From Diphasiastrum complanatum (Eukaryota; Streptophyta; Lycopodiopsida; Lycopodiales; Lycopodiaceae): a DNA stretch of 64,000 bases. The notes under the pieces were generated by a model. That model saw only the letters and a program-made list of their open reading frames with translations. It made no database searches and was not told the DNA's origin. The stretch spans positions 37,442,585 through 37,506,584 of the forward strand of contig CM055102.1 in the NCBI GenBank assembly GCA_029204225.1, given 5' to 3'. A program made the translations under genes and the position numbers. Shown in pieces: positions 35,208 through 45,505 of this stretch. The first letter of the stretch is position 1. Every line of letters begins with the position of its first letter.

Positions 35208-36065
35208 TAACGCACAGGCTGAAACAGAGCAGATCACATTAGCTACATATATACACGGAAAAAAGGGTAGAAGTTTGATCTTTCCCTTCTTCTAAACTCA
35301 TTCAAGCTCTCATTCCCCACTCAAACTAATGCGATACTAGATTTTTGCTCGTAGATTGGGTTGCTGACAAGATTGAAAGAAAAGAAATGGTGTTTTCTTC
35401 TTCCACAATACAAAGCCAAAAGCTGGAGCTGGGAAATTCGTCATTCGAACCAGCTCTGCGTTGCCAACATGAAAATACCGAAAACACCCAAAAGGAAGTA
35501 AGAAAAAAAGAAAGTAAGAAAAAGAGCAGTGATAGTCATCTAGGAGAGACCCATTTTGGAGGGAAGCAAAAGTAAAGGACAAGCTAGAGCATCCACTGAA
35601 TCCACTGCCGACAAAAGCACACGTCCCGATTCCCCACAAACAGAAGAGACGGAAAGGCACCCGCCCACGGAAGCAAAGCACAGATCATAAAATGCAGATC
35701 ACAGATCCAAGATCACGGATACGATGCAAATCAAGCAGCAAAAGGAATCAGGCGAGTACTAGAGCAAGGATAGCGAGCCAGTTGTAGCATCCTGCAATGT
35801 TCTCGCCCACAAAAGTGAAATGGCAAACACAGGACAGGGGCCTGTCCATAGGAATAGCCCTGGTGGGCCCGCAGCTCTTGTTCTGCTGCAGGCACGGCTC
35901 CACAGTATACTCTCCTCTGCGAAAGCCCCGTACACCTCCCTCTCTCCCCTCCCCAGACCGTTCCTCGCTTCTTCCCTCCTCCAAAATCCAGCGCCATCGC
36001 CACAGTTATCTTCCTCCCTGCCTTGCTCAATCGATTCTATTATGTGCTTCCCACGACAGTGTGCA
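35208..36065 (-). promoter_or_regulatory. Probable 5' region of the DeSI gene; GC-rich segment
   Basis: The stretch upstream of the DeSI start becomes GC- and CpG-rich at 35640-36010, unlike the AT-rich surroundings, which fits a promoter or 5' UTR. It also holds overlapping minus-strand frames without ATG starts. One (35984-35748) has a Cys-rich core and a hydrophobic end (YNWLAILALVLA). I could not show that any is translated. Confidence 0.4.
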
Positions 36066-36440
36066 ATACGCAATGGATTTTTGATTTTTGGTGACTGTTC
36101 TGCCCATTTCTGAACAGATTAAAAAGCAGAATAGTCACTTTTTTTTTTTAAAAAAAATTAGTGCAGATTATGCCTGCCATCTGCCACGTGGCAGCATTGG
36201 ATTGGTCTCAAATTGTTTTAGTGTTGATTCTGCTTGCACTTACCATGTGGCAGCTAAGGATTGGTTTAAAAAGGGTCCAAAAATCCATTACGCAATGGAA
36301 GGGGCCAGGCAGAGGCCATTCTGCCCGGTTCGGATTTCCAAAAATTTTAGGCTCGGCCCCTCCGGGCCTCGCCTAAAAAAATTCTGGAAATCCTTACCGG
36401 GTAGAATGGCCTCTGCCCGGCTCCTTCCATAATACATTAT
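36066..36440. mobile_element. Hairpin MITE copy B
   Basis: It is related to copy A at 19575-19950. It starts ACGCAATGGATTTTT, shares ATTAAAAAGCAGAA and CTGCCACRTGGCA blocks, and ends with the fold-back 36286-36440, in which CATTACGCAATGGAAGG faces CCTTCCATAATACATTATGG. The arms again carry GGCCATTCTGCCCGG. It lies at the upstream edge of the DeSI gene. Confidence 0.65.
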
Positions 36441-36818
36441 GGTCAGATGGTGCCCTTTATTCACAGAAAACAGGATGGTTAATATGCCATAATGGCATTA
36501 CTATTTTTAGTAACAAATCTTTGAAGGGTGCACTGGTTTCTACCTTTCAAAAGTTGAAGGTGCACGTTTCGCAAGACAGAGAGGCTTTAGCGGGCAACGC
36601 CATCGTCTCCTTTCTCAATCTTGTATCTCACATTTCATGATCAAGGATCGCACAGGCACAGGCACAGGCACAGGTTTAGGTTTATAAGAAAGGTGGAGGT
36701 CACTTAGTCCTGCTGACTGTTGTAGCTGAAATATCTGAGATAGCATTTAGCTCTACTGATAAAATTATTTGGCTACATAAGCAAGATGATTCACAAGTAT
36801 ACTTGTATGTAATCTGCA
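36441..36818. other. Short spacer with a GGCACA repeat
   Basis: No coding signal. Four GGCACA units lie near 36652-36672. It may be 5' flank carried along with the response-regulator fragment that follows. Confidence 0.35.
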
Positions 36819-36989
36819 ATGAAGATGGGAACAACAAACAATTCTCCGGAAATAGATGCCCCAACACCGTCCATCCCTGCGCCAGTTACATCAGAGCTTC
36901 ACATTTTGGCTGTTGATGATAGCGTTATCGATAGGAAGGTTATAGAAAGGCTTTTGAAGATCTCATCTTTTGAAGGCTTTTGTTGCTAA
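36819..36989 (+). pseudogene. Truncated type-A response regulator
   Basis: ATG at 36819 opens a 56-codon frame ending TAA at 36987-36989. After a Ser/Thr/Pro-rich start it reads ELHILAVDDSVIDRKVIERL and LLKISS. This is the beginning of the receiver domain of type-A cytokinin response regulators, with the acidic DD pair present. It then turns into FEGFCC and stops. The phosphoacceptor Asp, the Thr/Ser switch and the Lys of the receiver are all missing, and no good donor follows. It is best read as a copied first-exon fragment or a truncated gene. Type-A regulators dampen cytokinin signalling; this fragment could not accept phosphate. Confidence 0.65.
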
Positions 36990-37282
36990 TGGAGACATGG
37001 GCACTGTGTGCATTGTTTTCTGTGAGGATCGTTTGGGTAAGTTAGAGATGGATGAGCTTTTGTGGAAAAGCATGCAGGAGGACTGCATCGACTGGTACGG
37101 TTGCCTCTACCCAGCCCATTCCGCCTCAGATCCGTGTGCATTCTCTGTATCTCTCTCGCTCTCTCGCTCTCTCTCAGATCTCTCTCTCTCTGCCCCCTCT
37201 CAATTTATCTCTCTCAAATCTCAGATCCGTGAAGGGCACCATCTGACCATAACGTCAGAGTTCGAGCCCTGAAGGGCCGGTG
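36990..37282. other. CT-rich spacer
   Basis: The segment 37138-37215 is rich in TCTCTC/GCTCTC words but is not a clean array. No coding motif. Confidence 0.4.
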
Positions 37283-37365
37283 ATGAGATTTTGGGGAGGG
37301 CTCCCGGGTTCGCCCCCCAAAATCTCATAACGGGCCTCTAGGGCCCATTATCTAATACGTTACTA
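37283..37365. repeat. Fold-back hairpin, related element 1
   Basis: A perfect 14-bp stem, ATGAGATTTTGGGG (37283-37296) with CCCCAAAATCTCAT (37315-37328), has a GC-rich loop. It is followed by an AACGGGCC...GGGCCC-TTATCTAATAC segment shared with the element at 38281-38340. Probably a small MITE. Confidence 0.55.
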
Positions 37366-38280
37366 TCACTTTGAGTTCTAAATGAAGCAGAAACAGGCGA
37401 ATTAAATCGCATAATCAGCCGTATCTTGCTAGTCCCGGACCGGACCGGACCGTACATTTATACGGTGATTCTGTATTTATACAACATTAAAAATATACGC
37501 GTTCTTTTTTCTCTTCGTCTTCTGCTCACTGATCTCGCAGCGGTGTAGTTCTCCTCGCTGATCTCGGAGCGGTGTAGCGGACCTGAGCTTCCATCACTGG
37601 AGGCATGGCCAGATGAAGAATGCAAATAGACTCTGGGTGAGCATCCAAAGGCAGAGGACGGAGCACCTGAAGTATCTTACAGCAGATCGTAGAAGAACCG
37701 TAAGTCAGAAGCTGAGAAGCTTGAAGGTTAGACAAGAAGGCAAGGGAGAGCATATCAAGGACTTACGCACAGAAACAGAACAAAAGAAGAGGCGATGTTA
37801 TCACTGCAAAAGCTATGACATCAGATGATGTGGCTTTTGCAAGGGAACTATAAGCAAGGAATGCAGATGCGAGGGATGTTGTTGCCTGCTACAGATGCAT
37901 GGGATATTAGCTCCCATCGCCCACATCATATTCTTGCCCGCATTTGCACCTTGATCATCTGTTAAGTCACAGAACCAAACCTTGATCATTTGTTAGAGAT
38001 CAGTTTTGTGTTATGGAGGAAAGCTCAGTGGACTCGGCTTCCCCTGAAGCAACGACAGTTCTCAGCAGATGTGATTCAGGATTGTCCAGAGCTAATTCAA
38101 TGGGGAGCGTAGCCTCTGTTGGGCCAGCGCTAGATGCGACATACCTTGGGCCAATACTAGTCGTCTTTCAACATCGCCAACGAGAGAGAGAGAGAGACAC
38201 CTCTGGCTCACGATGTATTCATACAATACAAAACTATGTATTCATACCGTATTAAGTAACGTATTAAAAAAAAAGTGATA
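37366..38280 (+). other. Open frames of unknown origin, possible gene fragment
   Basis: Two plus frames begin with ATG: 37613-37828 (71 codons, Arg/Lys/Gln-rich) and 38013-38255 (80 codons, MEESSVDSASPEATTVLSRC). Both end in low-complexity sequence and match nothing I know. Small direct repeats lie at about 37525-37580 (GATCTCGSAGCGGTGTAG twice) and GGACC units near 37437-37452. This could be the decayed remainder of the locus that supplied the response-regulator fragment. Confidence 0.25.
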
Positions 38281-38340
38281 ATAACGTCAGTTAACGGGCC
38301 CCGTAAGGGCCCGTTATCTAATACATAATCTGGTTATTAA
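38281..38340. repeat. Fold-back hairpin, related element 2
   Basis: A 10-bp stem, TAACGGGCCC (38292-38301) with GGGCCCGTTA (38307-38316), has a 5-base loop. Flanks GATAATAACGTCAG and TCTAATACATAATC resemble those of the hairpin at 37283-37365. Confidence 0.55.
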
Positions 38341-39228
38341 TAAACTGAAAACACGCAACAGACATGGCACCGCACTTCGGAAAATTGCTTCTTCGAATAA
38401 AAGTGAAAATGATGAAGCCCAAGGTTTTATGCCTAAGCCTAAGGCAGTGCACTTGTTAACTCTGATCCACAAGATTGAGTCTCCTATTCGAGCTGCTATG
38501 TAGTGACATCTTAGGAGCTTGCTCTTCACTTGAGATTGTCAAGATGGCTTCGAGCTGCTATAGGAGCTTGCTCTTCACTTGAGATTGCCAAGATGGGTTG
38601 GTTGCCAAGCCGTATATGTTGTGTATAAACTACTAGTTGTGTAACTTTGTATACAAAGAAAAAAAAAGGCTTTCTGTTATGCTCCAACTTTGGCCATGTC
38701 TTTATGTACATATATCTTCTATATAGTATAAAACTATTTTAGAGAGAGAATGTGTGAGGTGCTGTCAAAAATGTCACGCTTTTGTCGGCAAAAATGTCAC
38801 GCTTTGTCGACAAGAAATGTCACCCATTTGCAAAAGGAAAAGCTAAATAGGTTTTTTAAAAATGGTAAAAAAGCCACAACCTCCAAAAATATATATAGAC
38901 GCTTTTTATGGGTAAGTGCCTGTTGCCCGTCATCGACAAGCACAAGCAACTAGTCTATAAATATAAATATATTTGTGTGTCACATTTGTGCCTATGCATG
39001 GGGTATGAGGATGCACCCATGGTTGCATGGGTGCATCCTCCCACATCAACATTTTTTACTTAGAAAATGTGGAATAGAATCTTTTAAGCATGGAGTATGA
39101 TGCATGACATATTATCCATCCATTTGGTAGGGGCTCCCAAAACTTGACATACCTATAGCCTACTGTCACGCCTACACACTTTCTCTCTACTTTTCTCCGT
39201 ATGTCGCACATATTTCCCCTATGTCATG

Positions 39229-39232
<4 letters not shown>
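38341..39232. other. 900 bp without a supported gene
   Basis: No coding signal. A direct repeat GAGCTGCTAT...TTAGGAGCTTGCTCTTCACTTGAGATTG occurs twice at about 38489-38588, and three ATGTCAC(G/C)C words occur near 38768-38825. A GGTGCATCC/GGATGCACC inverted pair lies near 39010-39040. Confidence 0.4.

Positions 39233-39290
<58 letters not shown>
39233..39290. repeat. (CT)n microsatellite, 58 bp
   Basis: Perfect CT array at the left edge of the tract that element 2 entered. Confidence 0.95.
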
Positions 39291-39292
<2 letters not shown>

Positions 39293-39299
39293 AGCTCTC

Positions 39300-39473
39300 T
39301 CGGGAGGGGTCGTGGGGAGGGCGCAGGGAGGGCATGCGCGCAGAGGGACGATGTGCGAGGAGGGCACACGGGAGAGGGCACAGGGAGGGCGCACGCACAT
39401 GGAGGCCAAGGAGAGAGCACGTAGGGAGGCCGCATGCACATGGAGGGGGCGCAGGAAGGGCGAGTGGGGAGGG
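39300..39473. repeat. G-rich minisatellite with GGAGGGCGCA-type units
   Basis: GGGAGGGCGCAGG, GGAGGGCACACGG and GGGAGGGCGCACGCACATGG words recur. The same composition continues beyond copia element 2 at 45051-45141, so the tract was continuous before insertion. Confidence 0.75.
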
Positions 39474-39903
39474 TGTAGGAAAAATAGTAATTAATCTTCC
39501 ACAAAGAACACGATACAAATTTGAATAAATCAAATTAATATCAATGCCTTCAATCACAATTTTATCTAGTCTATGTACTAATAGAACAATATTTGTTTTG
39601 ATTGAATATGTGTGTGGAAATTATATGTGGAAATGTTAGACTTTATGTGGAAGTATGAGACAACTTAAGATTATTTCAACAATAAGAAACTGTTGATCAA
39701 AAACGAATTTTTATAACTCTGAATCTGATTCATCAATATACATCCCTTGTTGTCTTATCTCGCTGTTATGTCTCTGATTGAGTCAGTTTGAACGAGTAGT
39801 GCATATGTATTTATATTGCTACAAGACAGGTCTTTTGGCCTTTTATTACTGTAACAGTAGAAATCTAACCGTTTATGACGGTTGATATTCAAATAGATGC
39901 TCT
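39474..39903 (-). repeat. Partial 3' LTR of copia element 2
   Basis: It matches the left half of the element 1 LTR (TGTAGGAAAAATAGTAATTA start) until AAATAGATGCTCT at 39903, where the LTR of element 3 begins. Confidence 0.85.
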
Positions 39904-41012
39904 TGTTGGGAGAGAGGGAGATGAACGAGTTGAGAATAAGGTGTCGTATGTTAGAAACGAAAAATAAGCTCAAAGAGGTAAGACGAACACGATCGAGACA
40001 CTAACTCGAACAAGAAACGAACTCGAACAAAAAATGTTCGTGCGCAGCGGAACGAGCTATACGACTCTCTCCGTAAGCATGACTACGCCTATCAAAACGA
40101 ACAAAACAGTAGTGATGGGAATCATAGTCGTTCCTGATTACATAGCCAAACTTTAATAAATGAATGAAACTCCAAAAGAATGGTTTGTCGCGAATAGTAA
40201 GACAAACTATTCGTCGCGAATGATTCGCGAAGAGCTAGGCGGTGCTCCACTGATAATTAGTCACAAATGATTTGTGAAAGACAAGACCAAATGTTAGTCG
40301 TCTATTACCAGAAAGAACAACTAGAAAGATCAGATAGAATGAATGATAAGCATAACAATATTAACATCGATCTGAATGCAGAACAAAGAACTGTATCAGA
40401 TTAAGTATATCATGTATACATGTCAATAATGTGATAGAGCACAAGACAATAGCGGACGAAACCGCATGCCCTACGAAGCTTATACAATCTGTAAAGGAAT
40501 AAAACCTTATTGCTGACAATCAAGAATCAATGCGCAAGGCATCTACTTCATCTCATTCACTCATAACTCATTAATCTCGTTAACCTAAATACACAAATGG
40601 TATCCAGTATATATACATTATATTACAGGTGTGCAGATGTAGAAAGTACATAGTGGATGTGCTGTCTGTAAGAGATTATGGGTGGCTGCAGTCGTTGTCC
40701 AGTCTATTAGCGCAGCTGCATGGGGTGAACGTGAAAAGGGTGTGACGTCAGTCCGTGCTGAAGTGATCGTTGGTGATGACAATGCAAAAGGTGCGTCACT
40801 CTTACGAGTAGCCTTAGGATTAGATTTATAGGGTGCCTTTGCTTTTAGGGCACCTTTGGCATTCTGTAAGATAGTGTCCCCTTTCCTTCGTCTGTGCAAA
40901 TTTGCGTGTAAATATGCAGACTGTGCGACAATGTTAGTAAATATGCAGCATGAATGGAGACAGATTAAAATTGGATTTAAGGAGAGTAGAGGGAATAAAT
41001 CCAACACCCCCC

Positions 41013-41683
41013 TTAATCTGGATCTGTGAATGCCTTGATCTTCAGATTGAGCAATGCACAAAATTTGTTGTGTGCATTAACACTGAGTGCTTTCATGAAG
41101 ATGTCTACAACCATGTTCTGCGTTCTGCAATACGTTAAGCTCACCTCTCTGTCGAGAACCTTGCCCCTGATGTAGTGATATCTGATCTCAATGTGCTTAC
41201 TCCTAGAATGAAATCTAGGGTTGGCCGATAAGGCAATAGCACTTTGGTTATCACAAAACAAAAATGTAGGGCTGTACTGATACAGATTGATGTCTGACAG
41301 CAAATTCCTCAACCAAAACACTTCCTTAATAGATTGAAAAACAGCAATGTATTCTGCTTCAGTAGAGGAAAGCGCGATGGAGGTTTGCTTACAACTATTC
41401 CACGAAATAGGATTGTCGTTGAAGAAGAATGTAAATCCAGATGTGGACTTACAATTGTCTGCATCTCCTCCCCAGCTTGCATCAAAATAGCTTGAATATA
41501 TCTCATGACTCGAATAAGAGCCTTCCAATGGGTAGTGCCAGGATTATCCATGTATTGGCTGAGTGAGCTAACAACAAAAGAGATATCTGGTCTTGTACAG
41601 ACATTGCGTACATGAGAGATCCTAGTATCGATCAATACGGATACTCTCTCATTTGCTCCTCTTCCTGCTTGGTCTGAGGACAT
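41013..41683 (-). pseudogene. Element 3 RT C-terminus and RNase H
   Basis: Frames 41683-41309 and 41528-41013 together read RPDISFVVSSLSQYMDNPG, then YFDASWGGDADNCKSTSGF, SWNSCKQTSIALSSTEAEYI, FCDNQSAIALSANPRFHSRS and KHIEIRYHYIRGKV. RNase H Asp, Glu and Asp positions are recognisable. One frameshift separates the halves. Confidence 0.85.
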
Positions 41684-41799
41684 TGGTCCTTTGACAAATG
41701 CAGGCCTGGATCCATTGGTGAGTGAGATAATTTAGAATTCATCAAATTGTATCTGTTAAGAATATTATGAAGATACCTTTGTTGAGTGATGTAAATCAG

Positions 41800-42439
41800 T
41801 CAATTTGCTCTATCTCCGTGGATTTGAATTCCCAGACAGAAGTGAGCTTCGCCCAGATTAGTCATGTTGAATTTTGAGAACAGCGTCTGTTTCGAATCCT
41901 TAACCATATTGGTATCGTTGTTGAAAAGCAACGTATCATCCACGTACAAGGTGACGATGATGAAGGATTGTTGCACTGACTTCAAATAAACGTTGCAATC
42001 AGCAGTGCTTGGTTTGAATCCTTGTTCAATGAGGAATGTATTGATTCTCTGAAACCAAGCCCTGGCAGACTGTTTCAAGCCATACAGTGCTTTGTGGTGT
42101 TTACAAACACGATTCTTCATGCCTTCCAGAACGTATCCTTCGGGCTGGATCATGTAAATATCTTCTTGTATAACTCACAACATCTAGCAATCCTCTAGCA
42201 ACATGCTGATGGCTTGACTTAAATGGTTTCCTAGTCTGTTTACCAACTAGACAGTCTTGACAGATAGGTAACTCGACCTTTTCGCGAGGATAGTCGAGAT
42301 CAAGAACAATAGATTGTCTAGACATTTGTTGTACAGCAGCATGATTTAAATGACCAAGTCTATAATGCCAAAGTAAACCTTTATTTGAACGAATTGAAGT
42401 ACTGAGAGCCTGACTAGAGGCAGAAAAGCAATGACTCAA
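41800..42439 (-). pseudogene. Element 3 pre-integrase fused to a partial RT
   Basis: The frame 42439-42101 carries LLWHYRLGHLNHAAVQQMSR and LPICQDCLVGKQTRKPFKSS (HHCC zinc finger of copia integrase). Near 42160 it jumps, by deletion, into RT sequence: in the second frame QPEGYVLEG, LYGLKQSARAWFQRI and TLYVDDTLLFNN (YVDD intact). The integrase catalytic core is absent. Confidence 0.85.
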
Positions 42440-42484
42440 CTTCTACAAGTATCCATGCCTCTTTCCAAGTGCTAGGATCTTGTC

Positions 42485-43240
42485 TGTGCATATACACTGC
42501 GCATCCAAATGTTCGAACATGTGCAAGATTTGGCTTCGACTTCCACCATATCTCATGAGGAGTTTTATCCGGTATTCGAGATTTCAGAATACGATTCTAA
42601 AGATAATTTGATGTAGCCACTGCTTCTGCCCACAAATGTTTTGGTGCCTTTGCATGAGCCATCATACACCTTGCAGCTTCCATTAGTGTACAATTCCTTC
42701 GTTCAACTATTCCATTATGCTGAGGTGTGTGAGATGCAGTCTTTGTGTGCATAATACCTCGATCAGTACAGTAAGTTTGAATTCGTTGGAAATGTACTCT
42801 TCTCCACAATTTGTGTGAATTTGCTTTAGTCTATTGTCTGTCTACTTCTCAACCCAATTCGTATACTCAACGAATTTCTCGAAAGCTTCAGATTTGGTAC
42901 AAATAAAATATACTACAGCGAACTTGCTGAAGTCATCAATAAACGTAATGAAGTACTTTGCATCACCCAACGACAATACTCCAAATGGTTCACAAATATC
43001 TGAATGCAGAGTTTCAAGTACCTTAGTTGCTTTTTAAACATCCTTACTAAAAGGTGTTCTAGTCATCTTGCCTTTAAGACAAGATTCACAGGTAGTTTGA
43101 ATATCTCTACTTTTGATTTTGACTCCTTGAATTCTCTGACTTTTATTGGCTTGGTACAAGGCTTCCATGTTCATATGACATAGCCTTTTGTGTCACAGTA
43201 CATCTATTGATTCCTAAGTTTGATTTACTTGTTTGATGTT
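42485..43240 (-). pseudogene. Element 2 integrase, broken frames
   Basis: Minus-strand pieces include RLCHMNMEALYQANKSQRI, CESCLKGKMTRTPFSKD, TPQHNGIVERRNCTLMEAAR and HLWAEAVATSNYL. They correspond to the integrase of element 1 with several frameshifts. Confidence 0.8.
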
Positions 43241-43243
43241 TGT

Positions 43244-44098
43244 TCAAATGTTCAGGTAATACAAATTTCCTTCTCTGCTGCCTTTAGCAATCAGGTTATC
43301 AGAATCTTCCTTGAACAATTTACAAGAGTTCTTTGTGAAGGTTACTGACATGCCTGTATCAACTATCTTAGCTACAGATATAAGATCTTTATCAAGAGTA
43401 GGGACATAGAGAACTTCCTCCAGTTTCTTGTCTCCTTGATTCGTGTCTAGCCATAATACACCAGTTCCATCACCCACGTATTTAGAACCGCCTCTGAGTA
43501 TAATGAATCTTGAATCGTTCGTCTTCTTGTACTCAGACAAAATTTGTTTCGAGGAAACAAAATGTGAGGTGGCTCTTGAATCAAGTACTACTTCTCGAAT
43601 TGAATTAGATGAACAGCATAGATCAGTACTAACATAAGCTACTGAATTCCATGTTGCCCTATCTTCTGCTGCTTTGGAGCATTCTGCTTTGTCTTTGACA
43701 TAGTTTGAATCTGAATGTTCACTTCGATTCTGCTCCTTTGTGTTTCTGGGATTCTGATAACAGTCTATTGCTGCATGACCCCGTTTATGACAATGAATAC
43801 ATTCAATCTTTGGATTTAGCCAACACTTTTCTTCTGTGTGACCTGATCTTCTGCATTTGTTGCAGATCTTCTTATCACCAGAATTCTTTTGTTGTTTTCC
43901 AGATTGTTGTTCATTAGTCTTAGACTCATTCCTTTTAGACAACTCCCTCTTAATCTTAAACTTCCTAGAAGATTTATTCTTATGAGTAAATAGAGCATTT
44001 TCTGATTCACCATTTTCATCACAGCGTTCACGAGCTTCTACTTCTTCCTTCACTCCGTCTATTGCCTTTTGAAGTGTCATTGTCGCATCTTTTGCCAA
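43244..44098 (-). CDS. Element 2 gag-protease frame with two zinc knuckles
   Basis: This is the longest intact retroelement frame here, 284 codons. It carries the gag C-terminus, then CCHC knuckles CNKCRRSGHTEEKC and CIHCHKRGHAAIDC, both exact CX2CX4HX4C. The protease segment VVLDSRATSHFVSS has DSR in place of the catalytic DSG/DTG, so processing activity is doubtful. It ends with a pre-integrase-like LISVAKIVDTGMSVTF. The N-terminal gag half lies in another frame at 44237-44491. It is part of a dead polyprotein. Confidence 0.7.
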   Translation of the reverse strand: MAKDATMTLQKAIDGVKEEVEARERCDENGESENALFTHKNKSSRKFKIKRELSKRNESKTNEQQSGKQQKNSGDKKICNKCRRSGHTEEKCWLNPKIECIHCHKRGHAAIDCYQNPRNTKEQNRSEHSDSNYVKDKAECSKAAEDRATWNSVAYVSTDLCCSSNSIREVVLDSRATSHFVSSKQILSEYKKTNDSRFIILRGGSKYVGDGTGVLWLDTNQGDKKLEEVLYVPTLDKDLISVAKIVDTGMSVTFTKNSCKLFKEDSDNLIAKGSREGNLYYLNI

Positions 44099-44236
44099 TA
44101 AGGTTCGAGTTGTGTGGAATGACCTGGTTAGGGCCCGAAGAAAATAACTAAGTTGTTTTTCCTTAGAAATTGTATTTTCTGCACTAGAATTCTACAAGGA
44201 ACTAAATAGATCTTCAATCTTTCAAACGAATATGTT

Positions 44237-44491
44237 CTAGTCTTTGTTGTCCCACTGAAGATAAGTTAATTGGTCTTCTAAGAATATGATCTGATTATGA
44301 GATCGAGTCTCATTCTTGGTTTGCAATTCTTCCCATAAATCCTTTGCGTTTGAAATTGATGTTAGATCTCGCATTATGTTGTCATGCACTAAAGACACAA
44401 TAATTGCTATAGCTTTGTCATTTTTTAAACTCCATTCTCCAAATTCTTTGCCAAGAATAGCTTCTGGCTTACTCTGAATCTGATTCATCAA
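44237..44491 (-). pseudogene. Element 2 gag N-terminal part
   Basis: The 84-codon frame reads KNDKAIAIIVSLVHDNIMRD and SNAKDLWEELQT, the gag helical region of copia elements (UBN2 type). The frame joins LTR-derived sequence at its upstream end because the leader has been deleted. Confidence 0.75.
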
Positions 44492-45050
44492 TATACATCT
44501 CTTGTTGTCTTATCTCGTTGTTATGTCTCTGATTGAGTTAGTTTGAACGAGTAGTGCATACGTATTTATATTGCTACAGGACAGGTCTTTTGGCCTTAAC
44601 AGTAGAAATCTAACCGTTTATGACGATTGATATTCAAATAGACGCTCTGTTTCCAAGCTTGAATAAATTTTGTTCGCAAATATTTTGCGACAGTCTGTCT
44701 CTTTGACTCAGCTTCGTGTTTCGCGAACTGTTTGCTATAGATGACAATTCTTGAGCTTGAAGAAAGAAGCTAGAATATTTTGCGAACTATTTGAGATAGT
44801 TTCGTGACATCTGAGATTTGAACAAGAATCAGAAAATTTTGCGACAAGATTCTGTTCGTAAATTTTTCTAGCTTCAACAAGAAAGCCACGAGCTTCCACA
44901 AGACACTGTTTCGCAAATCTTTCGTGAATCTTTCGAATTGGTCACGAATAGAAAAGTTTCAAATTCACGTCCGTTTCTTTCTCATCCTTTGTCAAGTAAA
45001 TTGCACGCTTTGTTGGTAGAATCAAGATCTATCTGATCAATTGTTCTACA
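44478..45050 (-). repeat. Partial 5' LTR of copia element 2
   Basis: It corresponds to the right part of the element 1 LTR, from CAATATACATC to TGTTCTACA. The PBS-side portion is missing. It again contains TTTCGCGAA/TTTGCGACA words. Confidence 0.8.
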
Positions 45051-45137
45051 GAGGGTGCAAGGAGGGCACGTGCAGAGGGGGGGGGGGGCACAGGAGGGTG
45101 TGTGCAAGGAGAAGGCGAGGGAGGGTGCACGCAAGGG

Positions 45138-45381
<244 letters not shown>

Positions 45382-45382
45382 C

Positions 45383-45505
45383 GCGCACACACACACACAC
45401 ACCCACCTCATCGGCAGCCCGCCATCGACGTGCACACGTCGCTAGTGTATATATATATATACGCACATACACACACACACATACATATGTGTGTGTGTGT
45501 ATGTT
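45383..45505. repeat. CA, TA and CA/GT palindromic microsatellites
   Basis: (CA)n at about 45383-45402, a short (TA) run at 45449-45460, then ACATACACACACACACATAC facing GTGTGTGTGTGTATGT across ATATG at 45465-45502. The last can form a cruciform. Confidence 0.85.

Larger units (their letters stand above)
39904..42475 (-). mobile_element. Ty1/copia element 3, internally deleted
   Basis: On the minus strand it comprises a pre-integrase segment, a piece of RT, RNase H and a complete 1103-bp LTR. The LTR is bounded by TGTTGG at 41006 and CCCAACA at 39904, with AAGGGGGG as purine tract just outside (41007-41014). The integrase core and the first half of RT are deleted. No 5' LTR is present. The right junction near 42475 passes directly into the integrase of element 2, so this may be a recombinant rather than a clean insertion. 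Confidence 0.8.
39474..45050 (-). mobile_element. Ty1/copia element 2, chimeric or nested
   Basis: Outer edges are TGTAGGAAAA at 39474 and TTCTACA at 45050, flanked on both sides by GAGGG (39469-39473 and 45051-45055), a proper 5-bp target duplication. It belongs to the family of element 1. It keeps gag, protease and part of integrase. Its RT-RNase H half and part of the 3' LTR are replaced by a copia of another family (39904 to about 42475). The 5' LTR has lost its PBS-side end together with the leader, so gag joins LTR near 44478. Confidence 0.9.

Noticed and set aside
35748-36073. Overlapping minus-strand frames upstream of the DeSI gene
   Set aside because: The frames lack ATG starts or overlap each other in a GC-rich, low-stop region. 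I kept the segment as a probable promoter or 5' region only.
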